A program made the translations under genes and the position numbers. Shown one piece after another: positions 49,301-61,326 of a stretch of DNA of 64,000 nucleotides. The DNA lies in the NCBI GenBank assembly GCA_902729315.2, contig LR746268.1:8105501-8169500 (forward strand). Direction: 5' to 3'. The notes below the pieces were generated by a model that was not told the origin of the DNA, did not search any database, and saw only the letters and a program-made list of their open reading frames with translations. This DNA is from Spirodela intermedia. Its lineage: Eukaryota; Streptophyta; Magnoliopsida; Alismatales; Araceae. Position 1 is the stretch's first letter, and each line of letters starts with the position of its first letter.

Positions 49301-52300
49301 AACTCTAAACTCACTACCCTTTCTTTTGTTGTAAATATGTTGATGGTTGATGGAAAATGTCATGGTTTTTATTGTTTATACACTGAGCAACTTTTGTATA
49401 TTTTGAAGTGATGTTGGATTTGTCAAAAAATGTCGAAAAATATATGAAAGCATATATCTTTTATGATCGTGTTTTCTTAATAAAACGCTTTATTAGGAAT
49501 CTTTCCACAGAGGTTATGAGAGGACTGTTTTTTACGACATGGTAATAAGTGTGGTTTTCTTTCAACTGGATGATGAAATTGGAGTGTATTTCAACCTGGA
49601 GTTTTTGGGTGGGAGAGGTAATGGGAAGGCAGCTTAAAATAGATAGTATAATCAAATCACTTACTGATCTGGATACAGTTGAAGGAAGAAGATGAGCCTT
49701 AACTGTCTAAGCTTACTGGATACAGTTGGGAGAGACCTGGCTGTTTCTCGTAGAAGGATTGCTCAATCTACTTACGGATCGTGATTAGTCATTATGTTTT
49801 TTATGTTAGGGTCTAGATAAAACTTCACGATCAAATACTTACCTGCTAGCTTACTGAGAGAATATATGAAATGCCTTCTCGGAGCACTTTATTTGGCTTT
49901 ATTTGTGTTATTCTAAAGGTAGACTTTTGCAGAGGTTTCCAATAATGGTATCTGAAGTTTCTGTTGTTCTTTTAATTCTCTAACTTATAGACCTTGAGCG
50001 ATTCAATCTCTCATGGAGTGGAAATGCTTTTGCTATCAAGGACTCTAGTAGCATCAAGGCAAACCACACTGAAGACATTGAAGAACCACGTGCTTGCTCT
50101 CCATTCAGGAATCTACTTTTGTATTATCCAAGTACTACTTCTTCCACCTTTTTTGTTGAGTTTGTAAAGCCATAACTTTATAGTCCCTTTTTTAAATGTG
50201 TCATCGACATGAATTCCTTTTCTGGGACAATTTTTCTTCATATATTTATTAGATATGCTAATACTTAAGTATTTTATACTTTTATCAAACTAACTTTCAG
50301 GTTATGCTAGAATTATTTTGACATTTGATTCTCTGAATGCGTTGATTCCGATCCAGTTTAGTGTTGATCCGAATCAGCAGGTTTCGGTCATAACCAGGGT
50401 CCCTGATTGAATACCATGTGTACCATGATTCCCCTTTGTACGTTATGGAAAGAAAAAGAAAAATCAGCCTAGAATGTTCAATCTTGGCCGATTGACCTTT
50501 GCAAGAAGGAAAAGATGAAGAATATTCAGAAGGGGTCAGCTTCTTTGGGCCTCATTGTCCTTTTGTGCTGGGCCAAAACCCCACCAGAGGGGCTACTTCG
50601 GAGGAAGAAGAAGAAGAGTCATAAGGGATTGGCCCATCATAGGCTGGGCAAGGTTTCTGCCAAAGGAAAGGCTGAGGCAGAAAAAAATGAGAATATGTAA
50701 GGAATGATATTTGGTGAGTAACAAAAGATGAAGAAAAGAAATTGAGCCTATGTCCTTAAATTGGTCTCCACCTGCCTCTACTGCTAGACACTGGCATTGG
50801 CTGTGGCTTTCCAATGCCAGCACTTCCTCTGTGTGTGACACATTTGTTCTCCCGCTCCTCCCTAGGGTTGACGGAAAGGTGGACGACTGACTTGACGCTG
50901 AAAAGAGACTGTTGATAAAATGAACCCTACTTTTATGCACATATTACTTAGATGTTGATAAAAGGTGGACGACTTGACGCCTCTAAACATGTTACTTAGA
51001 TGTCCTTTTCATTAAATATTCTTTTATGCACATATTTAGAAATTGTTAAAATATTTTTAGACCTTTTCATGGTATGATTGGTCTTTTTCGTTTTTCTTGG
51101 ATTGTCCAATCATGTTGCATTGTCACCTGTGTCATTTGCGTTGATCCTTCCAATTCAAGGCTAATCTGCATTTATCTATGACCTGGTGTTCGATTGCAGA
51201 AAGTCTGCATTTACCTATGGTTTTAATCTACAGAAACCTATCATAAGCATTTATGCTAATTTTCTGTGTTCAATACGGTGTTTGCGTTAACAAAATAGGA
51301 ATCGCCGTCTACAAGAACCAGCTAAAATAAGTTTTTTACAGGATCTCAAATACCAGTTGTCAGCTATGTACCCACCGTTGCTGGCATTTTTTTTATCAAA
51401 CAGGAGTTTTTCCCTGCAGTTGTCAGATACTGGGAGCCACCTAACAACAGCTTAATTTCCTGCAATAGCTGTTCCTTAAAGATGAAAATATATGTGGAGA
51501 AGGTAGAAAATTTATCTTAAAGAATATAACAAGGAACCAACGGCTAAAGATGTTGCTGCAAGTGCTACTCACATAATGAATTATTTATTGTTTACCAAGG
51601 AAATGACTCTGCTAACCAACCTTATTCCACACCCTGACGATAAAGTCCAAGACGTGTATTCTAGCTTGCTAGATCAATTTCGGGAATTCTTGATTTCTAA
51701 AATAAATGATAAGAACACTCTTCATGTCCTTAGCCTATGGCAAGACTGTGATCAGCATGACTAAAGATATTAAGGTTAAATATGGTCAGTCGCTAAGTAT
51801 ACATGATACCTTTAACATCGCTAAACTTGCCTATGGTTAAGGAAAAATATATAATGTTGTGTAGATCTTGAGTTGAATTGTCCTCTACACGAGGAAATAC
51901 ACTCTTTAGAAGTTTCCAAATGATGTTTGTGCTGCGTCCCTGGATTGCGTATTATTTAGTTGTTCAACTAGTTCAACATACAACTTGTGGGGACACCAAC
52001 CTGATTGTACTCTTCAAGACAAATCCATTGTGGGTATGTTAAATGATAAATGTGTTTTCAATTCAGCTTGAGGAACTCAGTTTACATTTTGCCTGGTCTT
52101 TCTCTGATGCAAAAAGAGAAGTTATAGGTTTCTGAGAAAACGTGCGCTGTTGCTGAAACTACGGCTTTAGGACCTTTGCAGTTGTTTATTATGTGGTTTA
52201 CATTTTATACTTTCATCATATGAAGAGACTTGTCATTTAGTCCCCTTTTTTTTTGGGTTCTCCAATTTAGCATCCGGTCTAATCTTTACTCTCTTTTTTT

Positions 52301-54507
52301 CATGATAAGTTCTCTAAAGTTTATCTATTGGTAAAGAATTTCCTTAAAATCTTCATATTTGTCATTCTTTTCAGGTTGTATCTCGGCAGATGATCATGGA
52401 AACCGCCTATTTCTCTCTGATACCAACCACCATCGAATTATTGTAACTGATGGTGACGGGAAAATTTTGGATTGTGTATGTGCAGTAAAAAGCATTTCCC
52501 CGTGAAATTTCTTTTTAAGAGATTTTATGGATCATTATAGTTTCTTTTGATAACAAGCTTCCATATTATCTAGGAACGATTCTCTGCCATGTCATTCTAA
52601 ACAGAAATGTAAACTTTTACTACATAGTTTACTGTGATGCTGCCTCTATCCGGTGGTCGATAGAGTGTAGCGTTCCTCTCTTTTTTTCTTGAGGGAGGCA
52701 TACGGCTTTCTACCCTACATACTGGGGTTCCCCCCAAAGCTAAATGGAATTTTTACCCTTGTGGTGATCTTCAGAAACCTTTTCTAGCTGACGCAGCTCT
52801 ACTAGCTGCTGGTAATGCTGCTCTGGATGCCCCAGAAACTCCCACAGGCAGCTGTCAAGCTGCAGGCTTTGGAGTCCTCAAAACCCCCCCAGCAATCCTG
52901 GCTCAATTGCTCGGAGCTTTGTCTTGTACTGGCGCAATCCTTTGATGTGCTAGGATGATTATGTTGAACTGGTTAACTTTGTTTTTTTCAGATTGGATGT
53001 TCTCCTGGTTTTGAGGATGGCGATTTTGATTCTTCTAAGATGCTGCGCCCTGCTGGCTCACTTTACCATGACGGTGAAGATTGCTTATACTTTCTGGACA
53101 CAGAGGTACAATGTGTGTTAATTAAATTCAATCGGCTCACAAAGCATGCTAAATTCTGTCAGGATTTTACTATTATGGGATCTTAGATTTCTACTTTTCT
53201 AAATTCTACTTGCTTATTGGCATGCAAAATATTGGTTGCTCATATGTTTCATCAAATGTCAGAGTTTTAGAACCATGGTTTAGCAAATTAAAGAAATTTT
53301 TTATGGTGTGTAAATTATTGAATTATATCAGAAAAAAAATCATTTTTCGCGGAGTTAAAACTTAGCCGTGAGATGTATTCGATTCAATTAATTGATGAAA
53401 CAAATCTCAGAAGCATCTTGTGCTCTTATATTGCTGCGAGACACTATCACTCATTGGAGCTTGTACGATCGAATTAGTAGAGACAGAAAAGTTGTATGGG
53501 AACTGACAGAAGTAAACAATATGGACTTTAAAGAAACAGCATCTGGTCTTTTCCTCTGGTAGCACGTGTTTATTAGGATTCAAACTCATTTCAGCAACTG
53601 AAATAATAAGATAGTACAAAATAAGGCACTTGGCACTTCTCAGGTAAAAGACAGCCTAGAAAACTTTCATCGCACGTACTATTTTCTTGGTTGCGGAAGA
53701 ACCATTATGAATGAGAAAGGAGGAGATAACCTTAGGGCATGCCCATTAACTATCTTGCAGCTCTGCTTTCGCTTATCTATTACCTAGCTGATTACTGTTT
53801 TTGCTTGAATTCTGGTTACTTTATCCTAGCTCGCAATGCACTGGATGTTGAGTCTGTCACTATTTGTGATTTTGTTTCATTTTAATTCGTAAAGAATTGT
53901 GCAGTCAGGAGAGCTGATCTAGGAAAAAGAGTACTGGAAACCTTGTATCCTGCGCACGATAAAAAAGTTTCAGGTGTATGGAGCTGGATTTTGGATAAAC
54001 TTGGAGTTGGAAGAAAATTTAACATAGAGGCTACTGAGTCTGATAAGAATTTGCTTTCATGTCCCTGGCATCTGATGAAGTCTGGGGAGGATGATCTTCT
54101 TGTCTTCAGTCGTAGGTAGTGTTTCTTTCTTGTTCATCCTATTATCTGGTTATTTTCATTTATTGCAAGCGTTTGGCTTGCTCTCAATTTATGTGAAGAT
54201 CAATATTTCCTATGTCGATGTCATTGTAAAAGGAAATTCCTGTATCACCCTTAATTCCTTTTCTCAATGAAAGGAAAAGCAAGGTACATTTCTTTTTATC
54301 TGCTTCTGGACACAGTAATGTTTGTAAGATAGTTTTGAGGAATGAAGTATGTAGGTTTAATTTCATATAGGGTTTAAGGATACTGCGGTCGCCATAAGTC
54401 AAAGTGTGTTGTCACAGAAAGAGAAGCAGCATAGTTTCAGTCTCCTGACTTCTGTTCACCTTTGACCTATTCTAGCATATATGTGAACACCACCTTTGCA
54501 GCTCAAC

Positions 54508-54583
<76 letters not shown>

Positions 54584-56325
54584 GTTCACGTGCTCCAGAG
54601 GCCCCATGGGTCTTACCTTCAAACTTTTTATTTTTTGTTATATGACGTGTTTTTAAATTAGATGATTGCGAGATGATCTCTAGATGGGTAATCTTTTCCA
54701 TTGCCCATATGCAGTTTTGAAACCTTATGGGTGATGAGCATGACTAGTGGGGAGATCAAAGAAGTCCACAAAGGTATGTGTGGCTTTGTTCGCAATACCC
54801 AGATTGTCAATTCTCTGCTCTTTAATAGACTCCGACCTGAAATTTTTTACAGGATTTTCAAATATCATGGAGACCCACGGGAAGATAATTATGGAAAGGG
54901 CTTCTCTTCTAAAGGAGATTATCACGGATGCGGAGAACCCAAGTCTTGATCTTTGTTCTTCATCACAGAAGATCCCATATCCTGGTCTGATGTCATCGAT
55001 AGCTAACCTCCAGCATGACATCATATCCTGTGATCCAGGTAGACAAACTAAACACTTTGCCTTTCTTCGGTCAAGATCGCTCACCAGCTTTGACATGGCA
55101 AAACGGCATCACTAACGTTCTTTCTGGCTTCAGTGGGTCAAAGGGTTTGTAAGTATCAGATGGGTTCCAGAGACGTGACAAACATCCAATTTACCAATTT
55201 TGGCGTTCTTGGCTTGCCATATTGGATGCCATGCCCACTAGAAAATGTAGCTTTCAGGTTGCCTGCCCAACCGATGTCTTTTGGTGTGAAGACTTTGATT
55301 CATGTTCATGTTCGCCTCACATAATTGGTGCTTCTTTCAGTGGAAACCCCCATGGAGAGCAATCTAGTGATCATCTTCAGTGCTTCAACGTGCTGCCAGG
55401 TATCCAGCTACAGCACCCTCTTGATGGAGATTGAGCCTGCTTTGATATGAACAGTCATCCTCGGAGCATTTCTGTGCAAGCTCTTTTTTCTCTCTCCTTT
55501 TTTTAGTAGGTTGTGGCATTCCAATGCGGCAGCTGTGTTCTCATGGCCGCCCCTCGTGCAGGGCGGTGTGACATAAGGGTGAAGGTGCGTGTCCCAGAGG
55601 GCACCGCGCTTGCTGCGCCATTGCTGGAAAGTTGCATCTGGCGGCAGGCCAGGGGAGCTGCCGCCGAGATTTCTGCGCCGGAACTGGCGGCGGCATCAGT
55701 GGATAAGGCATCAATCTCCATTTTTAGAAATGATGGTACTTTCAGCTCCTTGCTTACCTCGGTGATTTGACGATTTCTTTCTGGGTTCTTGAAGGTCGGC
55801 GCCGCCCAGAAGTGGTTCGATGAGCTGGATAACCTTGCCTTCTCGCCCGCCCCGGATGGTTCGACCATGCAAAGTCAAGAGACTGGCGCAATGAAAAACG
55901 CCGTTGACTCCAACTCTGTGCACATTGATTGCGCCGTCAACACCAGCCCGGGGACAAGCGAGGTATCTCAAAATCCAGGATATGCAGTGATTATATTTTC
56001 CGAGTTGACTTCTGATCGCTTTGTTTGGACCACCCAGGTTGTTATTTCTGCAGTCTTATATCTGAAGCTTGAAGAAGCTGGGGATTCTCTGGGGAACAAG
56101 GTCAGAGAAAGTGCGAGAAGACTTCTAGCCCTGGAGGAGAAGTCAGAGCACGAAGCATGCGTTGATCTGCTGCTGGAATCGCGCGAGGACGTGAGAGAGA
56201 TCGTCTTCATGAAGCCCTTGCGTTTGAGACTACGATTGGACTGCGGAGACTATCTTCCCGCCACGACGTCCAAAGAGCTTCTTCCCACCGACTGTTCGCT
56301 AGAAGTCAACGTCTCTCTAGTTTAG
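46392..56325 (+). CDS. EMB1974: NHL-repeat protein, EMB1974-like
   Basis: Exons found by hand: 46392-46506, 46858-46946, 47269-47431, 47508-47646, 48986-49017, 49991-50131, 52375-52475, 52992-53105, 53895-54115, 54715-54773, 54853-55038, 55134-55257, 55341-55399, 55562-55698 (or 55707), 55795-55962, 56038-56325. At least one exon between 47646 and 48986, and the N-terminus, are unassigned. Content: a thioredoxin-fold-like segment (EAFIVLVGVFSKDSVVNCHR), then NHL/beta-propeller repeats (ADDHGNRLFLSDTNHHRIIV, SLYHDGEDCLYFLDTE, WHLMKSGEDDLLVFSR, ETLWVMSMTSGEIKEV), a helical part, and a C-terminal beta-rich domain (RCDIRVKVRVPEGT ... SAVLYLKLEE). I recall this layout from Arabidopsis EMB1974 (At3g07060), an embryo-essential NHL protein; biochemical role unknown. 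Introns are long, one with a ~70-bp CT tract. Confidence 0.78.
54509..54579 (+). repeat. ~70-bp (CT)n in an NHL-gene intron
   Basis: Uninterrupted CT on the sense strand between exons ending 54115 and starting 54715. Confidence 0.95.
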
Positions 56326-56807
56326 TCTCCGTATGTCATCTTCATGCTCACCCAGCCGGCCGCAGAGTTATGTTCCTGGCCCCCCCTCCCTCGATGTCAT
56401 CAGTTGGTCAATGGGTTTGGCCTAGCATGAGATGTGCGTCCTCGTAGGTTCATGAGACCCGGAGACTGGTTTCAGCGTGGAACATAAACCCTAACCCTGA
56501 TCTCCGTTCAGGCATTCTATTCTTGATCTCCAGCAATGAGACAACCTGAGGCAGCAGCGCAGCTACCCTTAACAGATGAGCTTTTGGGCCAGGTCAACGA
56601 GATCTGCCCGTTGGATCGGTGGATCGGTCTATACGCCGCCATTAGAGTAGACCTCCGAAAGGGGGGGCGGGGGAAGGAACAGCCTGGCTGATACGCACTA
56701 TCGTTATCGTCGCTCGTGGTTCGTCTTCCTCCTCATCTCTCTCTCTCTCTCTCTAACCTGGTGCCCGGCTGCCGGGGGAGGTGTAGTCTGGGTCGAATCG
56801 GACCCAC
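56326..56807 (+). promoter_or_regulatory. FBN5 upstream region with telo-box
   Basis: AAACCCTAACCC at about 56487-56498 is a telo-box. A short CT tract at 56737-56754 precedes the ATG by ~55 bp. Also holds the 3' end of the NHL gene. Confidence 0.55.
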
Positions 56808-57459
56808 ATGTCGTCGGCTCGGTTCCTGAACCTCCCTGCGCGCTCCGGCTACGCGGTGCGCTCCAAGTACAATGGCGCTGGGCCCGGTGCCCCCGCGGCG
56901 CCGGGCTCCGGAGGCTGCTGCCGCCCTCGCCGCGCCCACCCTTCCTCCTCCCTGCGGTGCCACTCCGCCGGCGTCGTCGCGAGAGCCGCCGACCCCGGTG
57001 ACGGCGAGGCGGTGACGGCGGCGTCAACCGGCGGCGGCGCGGACGGCAGGACGCTCGGTGAGATCAAAATCGTGCTGTTGCAGTCCCTGCAAGGTTTGCC
57101 CACTGGCTGCAACGAGTAGAGATTTCTTCCTTGAGCCCACAGAGAGAATAGGGAGTAGAGAGTAGAGAGAGGGAGGAAGAAGGCCAGTGAGAGTGAGCTG
57201 TCTGTGTTTGCTGCCAGGCATCGACAGGGGCATCTTTGGGCTGCCGTCGCAGAGAAGAAGCGAGATCGAGGGCTTCGTCCGGCTGCTTGAGTCCCTCAAC
57301 CCCACGCCCGCCCCCACCGGCCGGCTCGACCAGGTGGACGGATGCTGGAAGCTCCTGTACAGCACCATCACCATCCTCGGTACCAAGCGGACGAAGCTCG
57401 GCCTCCGGGACTTTATCTCCCTCGGCGACTTCTTCCAGAGAATCGACGTCGCCCAAGTG

Positions 57460-57498
<39 letters not shown>

Positions 57499-58044
57499 GT
57501 CTCTCTCTGATGGGGGTGATGTACAGGGGAAGGCCATCAACGAGATCAGTTTCAGCGCCAGGGGATTCAAGACGCTCTCCGGGCAGCTGACAATCGTGGC
57601 CTCCTTCGATATCGCATCCGAAACAGTGGGTACCAATCTCTCTCCTCGTTGTTATTCTTTCTCCCCGGGGAGTGTCTAATGCTCGACCTGGTTGACTGCG
57701 CAGAGAGTCAACATCAGGTTCGAGCAGTCAGATATAGTGCCGGCGCAGCTGATGAATCTCTTCCAGAAGAACTACGACCTCCTGCTCGCCATCTTCAACC
57801 CGGAGGGCTGGCTGGAGATCACGTATCCATTTGACTTATGGATTCCTCCCCCGGTCAACTCTGACTTTTTTCGTCTTTCCCCTTCCGCCGAAGTCTTGAT
57901 CCTTGCCTTGGACTCTGCAGATACCTCGACGAGTCGATCCGCATTGGGAGGGACGACAAGGGCAACGTTTTCATTCTGGAAAGGGCCACAGACGAGAAAG
58001 CCAGTCAGTCTCCGGAGCCATTCACCTTCTTGGGATCCCGGTAG
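56808..58044 (+). CDS. FBN5: fibrillin 5 (plastid lipid-associated protein)
   Basis: FBN5 binds solanesyl diphosphate synthases in the chloroplast stroma and is needed for plastoquinone-9 synthesis (known for the family). Five exons: 56808-57093, 57218-57456, 57527-57625, 57704-57822, 57921-58044, giving 288 residues. Residues 1-75 form a Ser/Arg/Ala-rich transit peptide encoded in very GC-rich DNA. The mature part has [91 protein letters not shown] and [16 protein letters not shown], the FBN5 PAP/lipocalin-like pattern. Intron 2 contains (CT)n six bases after its donor; a (GA)n tract starts at the stop codon. The C-terminal tail of ~15 residues after ILER looks extended. Confidence 0.92.
57463..57498 (+). 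repeat. (CT)n next to the FBN5 intron 2 donor
   Basis: Starts 6 bases after CAA|GTGCCC; CT on the sense strand and occupying over half of this 70-base intron. Confidence 0.95.
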
Positions 58045-58908
58045 AGAGAGAGAGAGAGAGAGAGAGATAGGGGTCTCTGTCGTTCCACCCCAAGTTCCTC
58101 TGTTCCAGAAGAAGCTGATGAATCTGCAGCAACTGACCGATTCAAATATCTTCAGTCCCAGAAGTGGGCCTGGTTGAAGATGAGTGAACTGACGAATCAA
58201 ATATGGTATCTACCAACACCATAATTGTTTATGAAAATAAGAAATCTGCAGAGCCCATCACCAGCTACTCGCCGTTGACTCTACAAGATAGTTTACCAAG
58301 AACATGGTCAAGAGGTGATTACTTATTCACCAAAAGCTGCAGGGCATGCAAGTCAACTCGTCCATTGTATAAAAGTCTCACCCAGTCCTTGACCACATCA
58401 CATAAAAGACCCAAGTCAAAACCGTAACTAGTAATGTTCGATCATTCAAGAGGCTGAGTCCACTCTCCTGTAATCAAAATCTTCATTTGCAAGACCAAAA
58501 GAAAAAATCGAACTTTTTTTTCATATCCTATGCCATCTTCCATGTCTGTTTCTCACAGATATTACCAGTTCCCATGAAGAATCATAGTTTTGCCTCGGAG
58601 AATTTGATCCTGGCTGAAGCATCACCTTCCATTTGAATCCTAGATTTACTACATTACTGATATATTAAAAAGCAAGGCATGTAACATGGATCGATCAAGA
58701 GCTTCGGAGAGTGCGCATTCAACAACCTGGATTGAACCAGGTATCAAATCCTCGAAAAAATGAGCTTCATAGGATCAAATTCTCCGTTTCAGGAAAAGTA
58801 GGAAAAGTGTAGACAAGGCATATGAAGATGTTAGTTTGTAGGAGCATGAGTGTTCCCAGAGGCGCCGGTTCTGATGATGAAGATGATGATGCTGATGGCG
58901 GGCATGAA
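58045..58908. other. spacer between FBN5 and BOLA2 3' ends
   Basis: Convergent 3' ends. No gene recognised. A (GA)n tract covers about 58043-58068. Confidence 0.5.
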
Positions 58909-59474
58909 CTAGGGTTCCGCTTTACCGGCAGCGGCTGCTTCTCCAATTGCATCCTGCTGCGGCGTAGGACGGTTCCACTGAGCGGGAGCCAAGGCCTTCC
59001 GGATGGAGAGCGCGTGGATCTGCTTGAGCTCCTCCGCCAGCGCCGCGTTCACCATGCGGTGCCGCTCCAGCAGCCTTTTCCCTTCGAATTGCTCCGACAC
59101 AACCTCTATTTCAAAACTCGCGCCGCATCTATCACATTAATCCGTAAGGTACAATTCGATCACCGCCCTTTCGAGCCAGAAGAGCAAACCACAAACAGAA
59201 ACCTAGGGCCGTCTTCCCCGAATAAGAACACGGAAAACTAAACCAATATCTCAGAGCTCAAAGAACAAGAGATGCTTACCCTCCGGACGTATCGACCACA
59301 ACCTGCACGGCGAGCGCCGACAGAAGGAAGATATAAAAGAGAATCAGCAACCAAAACCAGCAGAGAAGAAAAGGCGACGGGAAGCGTGAGAAACGGAGGC
59401 CATCCTCTCACCAGATGAGCAGGTTTCAGCACGGATGTGAGCGCCGCTTCCACATCCTCCTTCGTTACCCCCAT
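58909..59474 (-). CDS. BOLA2: BolA-like protein 2
   Basis: Small cytosolic/nuclear BolA protein that partners monothiol glutaredoxins (GRXS17 in Arabidopsis) in Fe-S and redox signalling. Three exons: 59474-59412 (MGVTKEDVEAALTSVLKPAH), 59302-59280 (VVVDTSGG) and 59128-58909 (CGASFEIEVVSEQFEGKRLL, then ERHRMVNAALAEELKQIHAL). About 101 residues, close to Arabidopsis BOLA2. The signature ERHRxVNxAL helix-turn and the conserved Cys and His positions for shared cluster binding are present. The short C-terminal tail is Ala/Gln-rich. The first two introns are short and all phases match. Transcribed divergently from the gene at 60331. Confidence 0.93.
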
Positions 59475-60306
59475 CACCCCCCCTCTCCTCCTCCGATCTC
59501 ACCTCTCCCCAAATTTCAGGCCTGAAAAAAGGAAAGGGGAATCTCCCTCTCTCTCTCTCCTCCGCTGATCAGAGTAGTGGGTCACGTCCGCAAGTAACTG
59601 GGCGGGAAAAGAACAGGCCCATTTCGTTGTCTCTCGGCTTATTTTGAGGCTTAAAAGCCTAATAAGAGAGTCTCGTCCGGCCCATTAACATCCTACGCGG
59701 TAAATCTCATTTTGGGGGGGGGGGGGGTTGGGTCGGGGACCAGATGGAGAAAGACCTTCCGGTGTATAGTAATGGGTGATGTGGGCCTTATCTGTCCGTT
59801 TGTGGGCCGGTTTTTGGCCTCGAGGGGCGAAATGGGTAATGTGGGCTTGGGGGTGGCGGGGCCCAGTAATGTGTCCGTCAGTTGGGTCGTGGTCCCCCTC
59901 GACGACCCTTTTTCAGTTCAGATTGGCCCAATGTGATCTCCACCGTCCATCAGATATCATCCCAGCGGCCGCGTTCACCGCAGTGGATACGAGGGCAACG
60001 AAGATTGAAACCGTACGAAGCGGCAGGCACCTATCTTGTGCTCCGCGAATGGGATGGCATCCCCGTCGCAGAAGGCCCATGTGTGGGGCCCTGTGACATC
60101 ATGTTCGTATACAGACATCGGCCGGCTCTTCTCGGGCCTCTCGAGCCCAGCGCATTAAATGTTCCAGGCAAATAGTAATAATAAATGGTTGTGATATTCA
60201 TTTAAAATTCGAAAATTCCAGCAGACCCGATTTCAATGCTGCGGAACAGGCGGGCCTGTCTCCTTGTGGAAAGCAGTCTTCTCGCTGCCCTTCTTCTTTC
60301 CTAGCT
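59475..60306. promoter_or_regulatory. bidirectional promoter region rich in site II motifs
   Basis: Between BOLA2 (-) and the membrane protein (+). GGCCCA/TGGGCC/TGGGCT motifs occur at about 59617, 59678, 59779, 59803, 59843, 59861, 59923 and 60075. A G14 run lies at 59714-59727. Clustering of site II elements is typical of plant housekeeping promoters. Confidence 0.55.
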
Positions 60307-60330
60307 AGAGAGAGAGAGAGAGAGAGAGAG
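60307..60330 (+). repeat. (GA)n directly before a start codon
   Basis: Twelve GA units abut the ATG at 60331; GA on the sense strand, in the 5' leader. Confidence 0.95.
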
Positions 60331-60918
60331 ATGGCGGAGGCGTCGTTCGATCACCGGCAGCAGTACCACCACGCGGGGGGGGTGGCGAAGGAGACGGCGG
60401 TGCAGGCGCTGAACAGCATCATACAGCTGCATTTCGAGAAGACGCTGGAGAAGAAGCGGGGGGTGGACGCGCAGAAGAAGGAGCTGTGGAAGCTCTTCCA
60501 AGTGTTCTTCCTCTTCCTGGCGGTGGTCTTCTCGGCGCAGGTGCAGGCGCCGCCGGGCCGGCTGCAGTGCCGCCACTGCTGGGCGCCCATCGCGCTGCTC
60601 TCCCTCGGCCACCTCGTCTACTACGTCGCCGTGGCCCAGACACTGCGCTGCATCAACGGGCTCAAGTACCAGCGGCGCTGCCACAAGCTCACCCTGGCCC
60701 TGGCCACGGACCGCCTCAAGCAGCTCAAGATGCGGGTAGGCCACGGGAACAGTGCCCAGATGGAGGAGGGCGAGGAGGAGCTCCTCGAGGTGCACTACCA
60801 GGAGCCCCCTGAGAGCTACCTCGGCAAGTTCAAGAGGAACTGGGCCCTCCATTTCGGCTTCCTCCTCTGCACCTTCGCCGTCGCCGTCTCCTCCTCCGTC
60901 GTTATCCTCTGCTTCTAA
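60331..60918 (+). CDS. conserved plant membrane protein, function unknown
   Basis: Single exon, 195 residues, very GC-rich. I recognise the general type from plant genomes but cannot name it. An N-terminal hydrophilic part contains ALNSIIQLHFEKTLEKKR. Three hydrophobic segments follow: about residues 50-70 (LFQVFFLFLAVVFSAQVQ), 82-104 (WAPIALLSLGHLVYYVAVAQ) and 170-195 (HFGFLLCTFAVAVSSSVVIL). A C-R-H-C-W motif sits just before TM2 and CINGLKYQRRCHKL just after it. An acidic stretch (MEEGEEELLEV) precedes TM3. The ATG directly follows a (GA)n leader. No signal peptide is evident. The opposite-strand frame of similar length is a composition shadow. Confidence 0.85.
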   Translation: MAEASFDHRQQYHHAGGVAKETAVQALNSIIQLHFEKTLEKKRGVDAQKKELWKLFQVFFLFLAVVFSAQVQAPPGRLQCRHCWAPIALLSLGHLVYYVAVAQTLRCINGLKYQRRCHKLTLALATDRLKQLKMRVGHGNSAQMEEGEEELLEVHYQEPPESYLGKFKRNWALHFGFLLCTFAVAVSSSVVILCF

Positions 60919-61326
60919 CCCTTTATCTTTCTCCCATCTATTATTGCGAAGATCGCATTTTTTTTTGTACCCGAATTCCTTTCAGAAAGCCGCGCGGCCT
61001 CTGTCTTCTCCCTGTTCATCCCCCCGGCCCCGGTCAATGGATAGAATCGCCTTTTTAGGCTCTCTCTCTCTCTCTCTGTGCAATCCGAACTCTCCGTGTT
61101 CGGCGGTAGTGAAGATCCCATCAGATCCGGCGACGACGGGACAAGACGCCTTCTGCGGGGGAGCATTACCGTTGCCTTGGCGTTTCCTCTTCGAAGACCG
61201 ACCGCCACTGTTCACATACCGCCCACTGTTAGGCCACCGAAGTTGCCGGATTTCTCTCGGGCGATACGGCGAAGGAAAATCACCACAAGAGGAACGAATG
61301 CTGGGAGAGAAGCCCGGCGGAGAGGA

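Noticed and set aside
52640-52950. GC-richer insert in an NHL-gene intron with an Ala-rich frame
   Set aside because: Flanking exons join in phase without it and it has no convincing splice borders; probably intronic insertion debris.
58598-58618. Sequence AATTTGATCCTGGCTGAAGC resembling the 5' end of small-subunit rRNA
   Set aside because: The match ends after about 18 bases and neither flank continues any rRNA, plastid or mitochondrial sequence; taken as chance.
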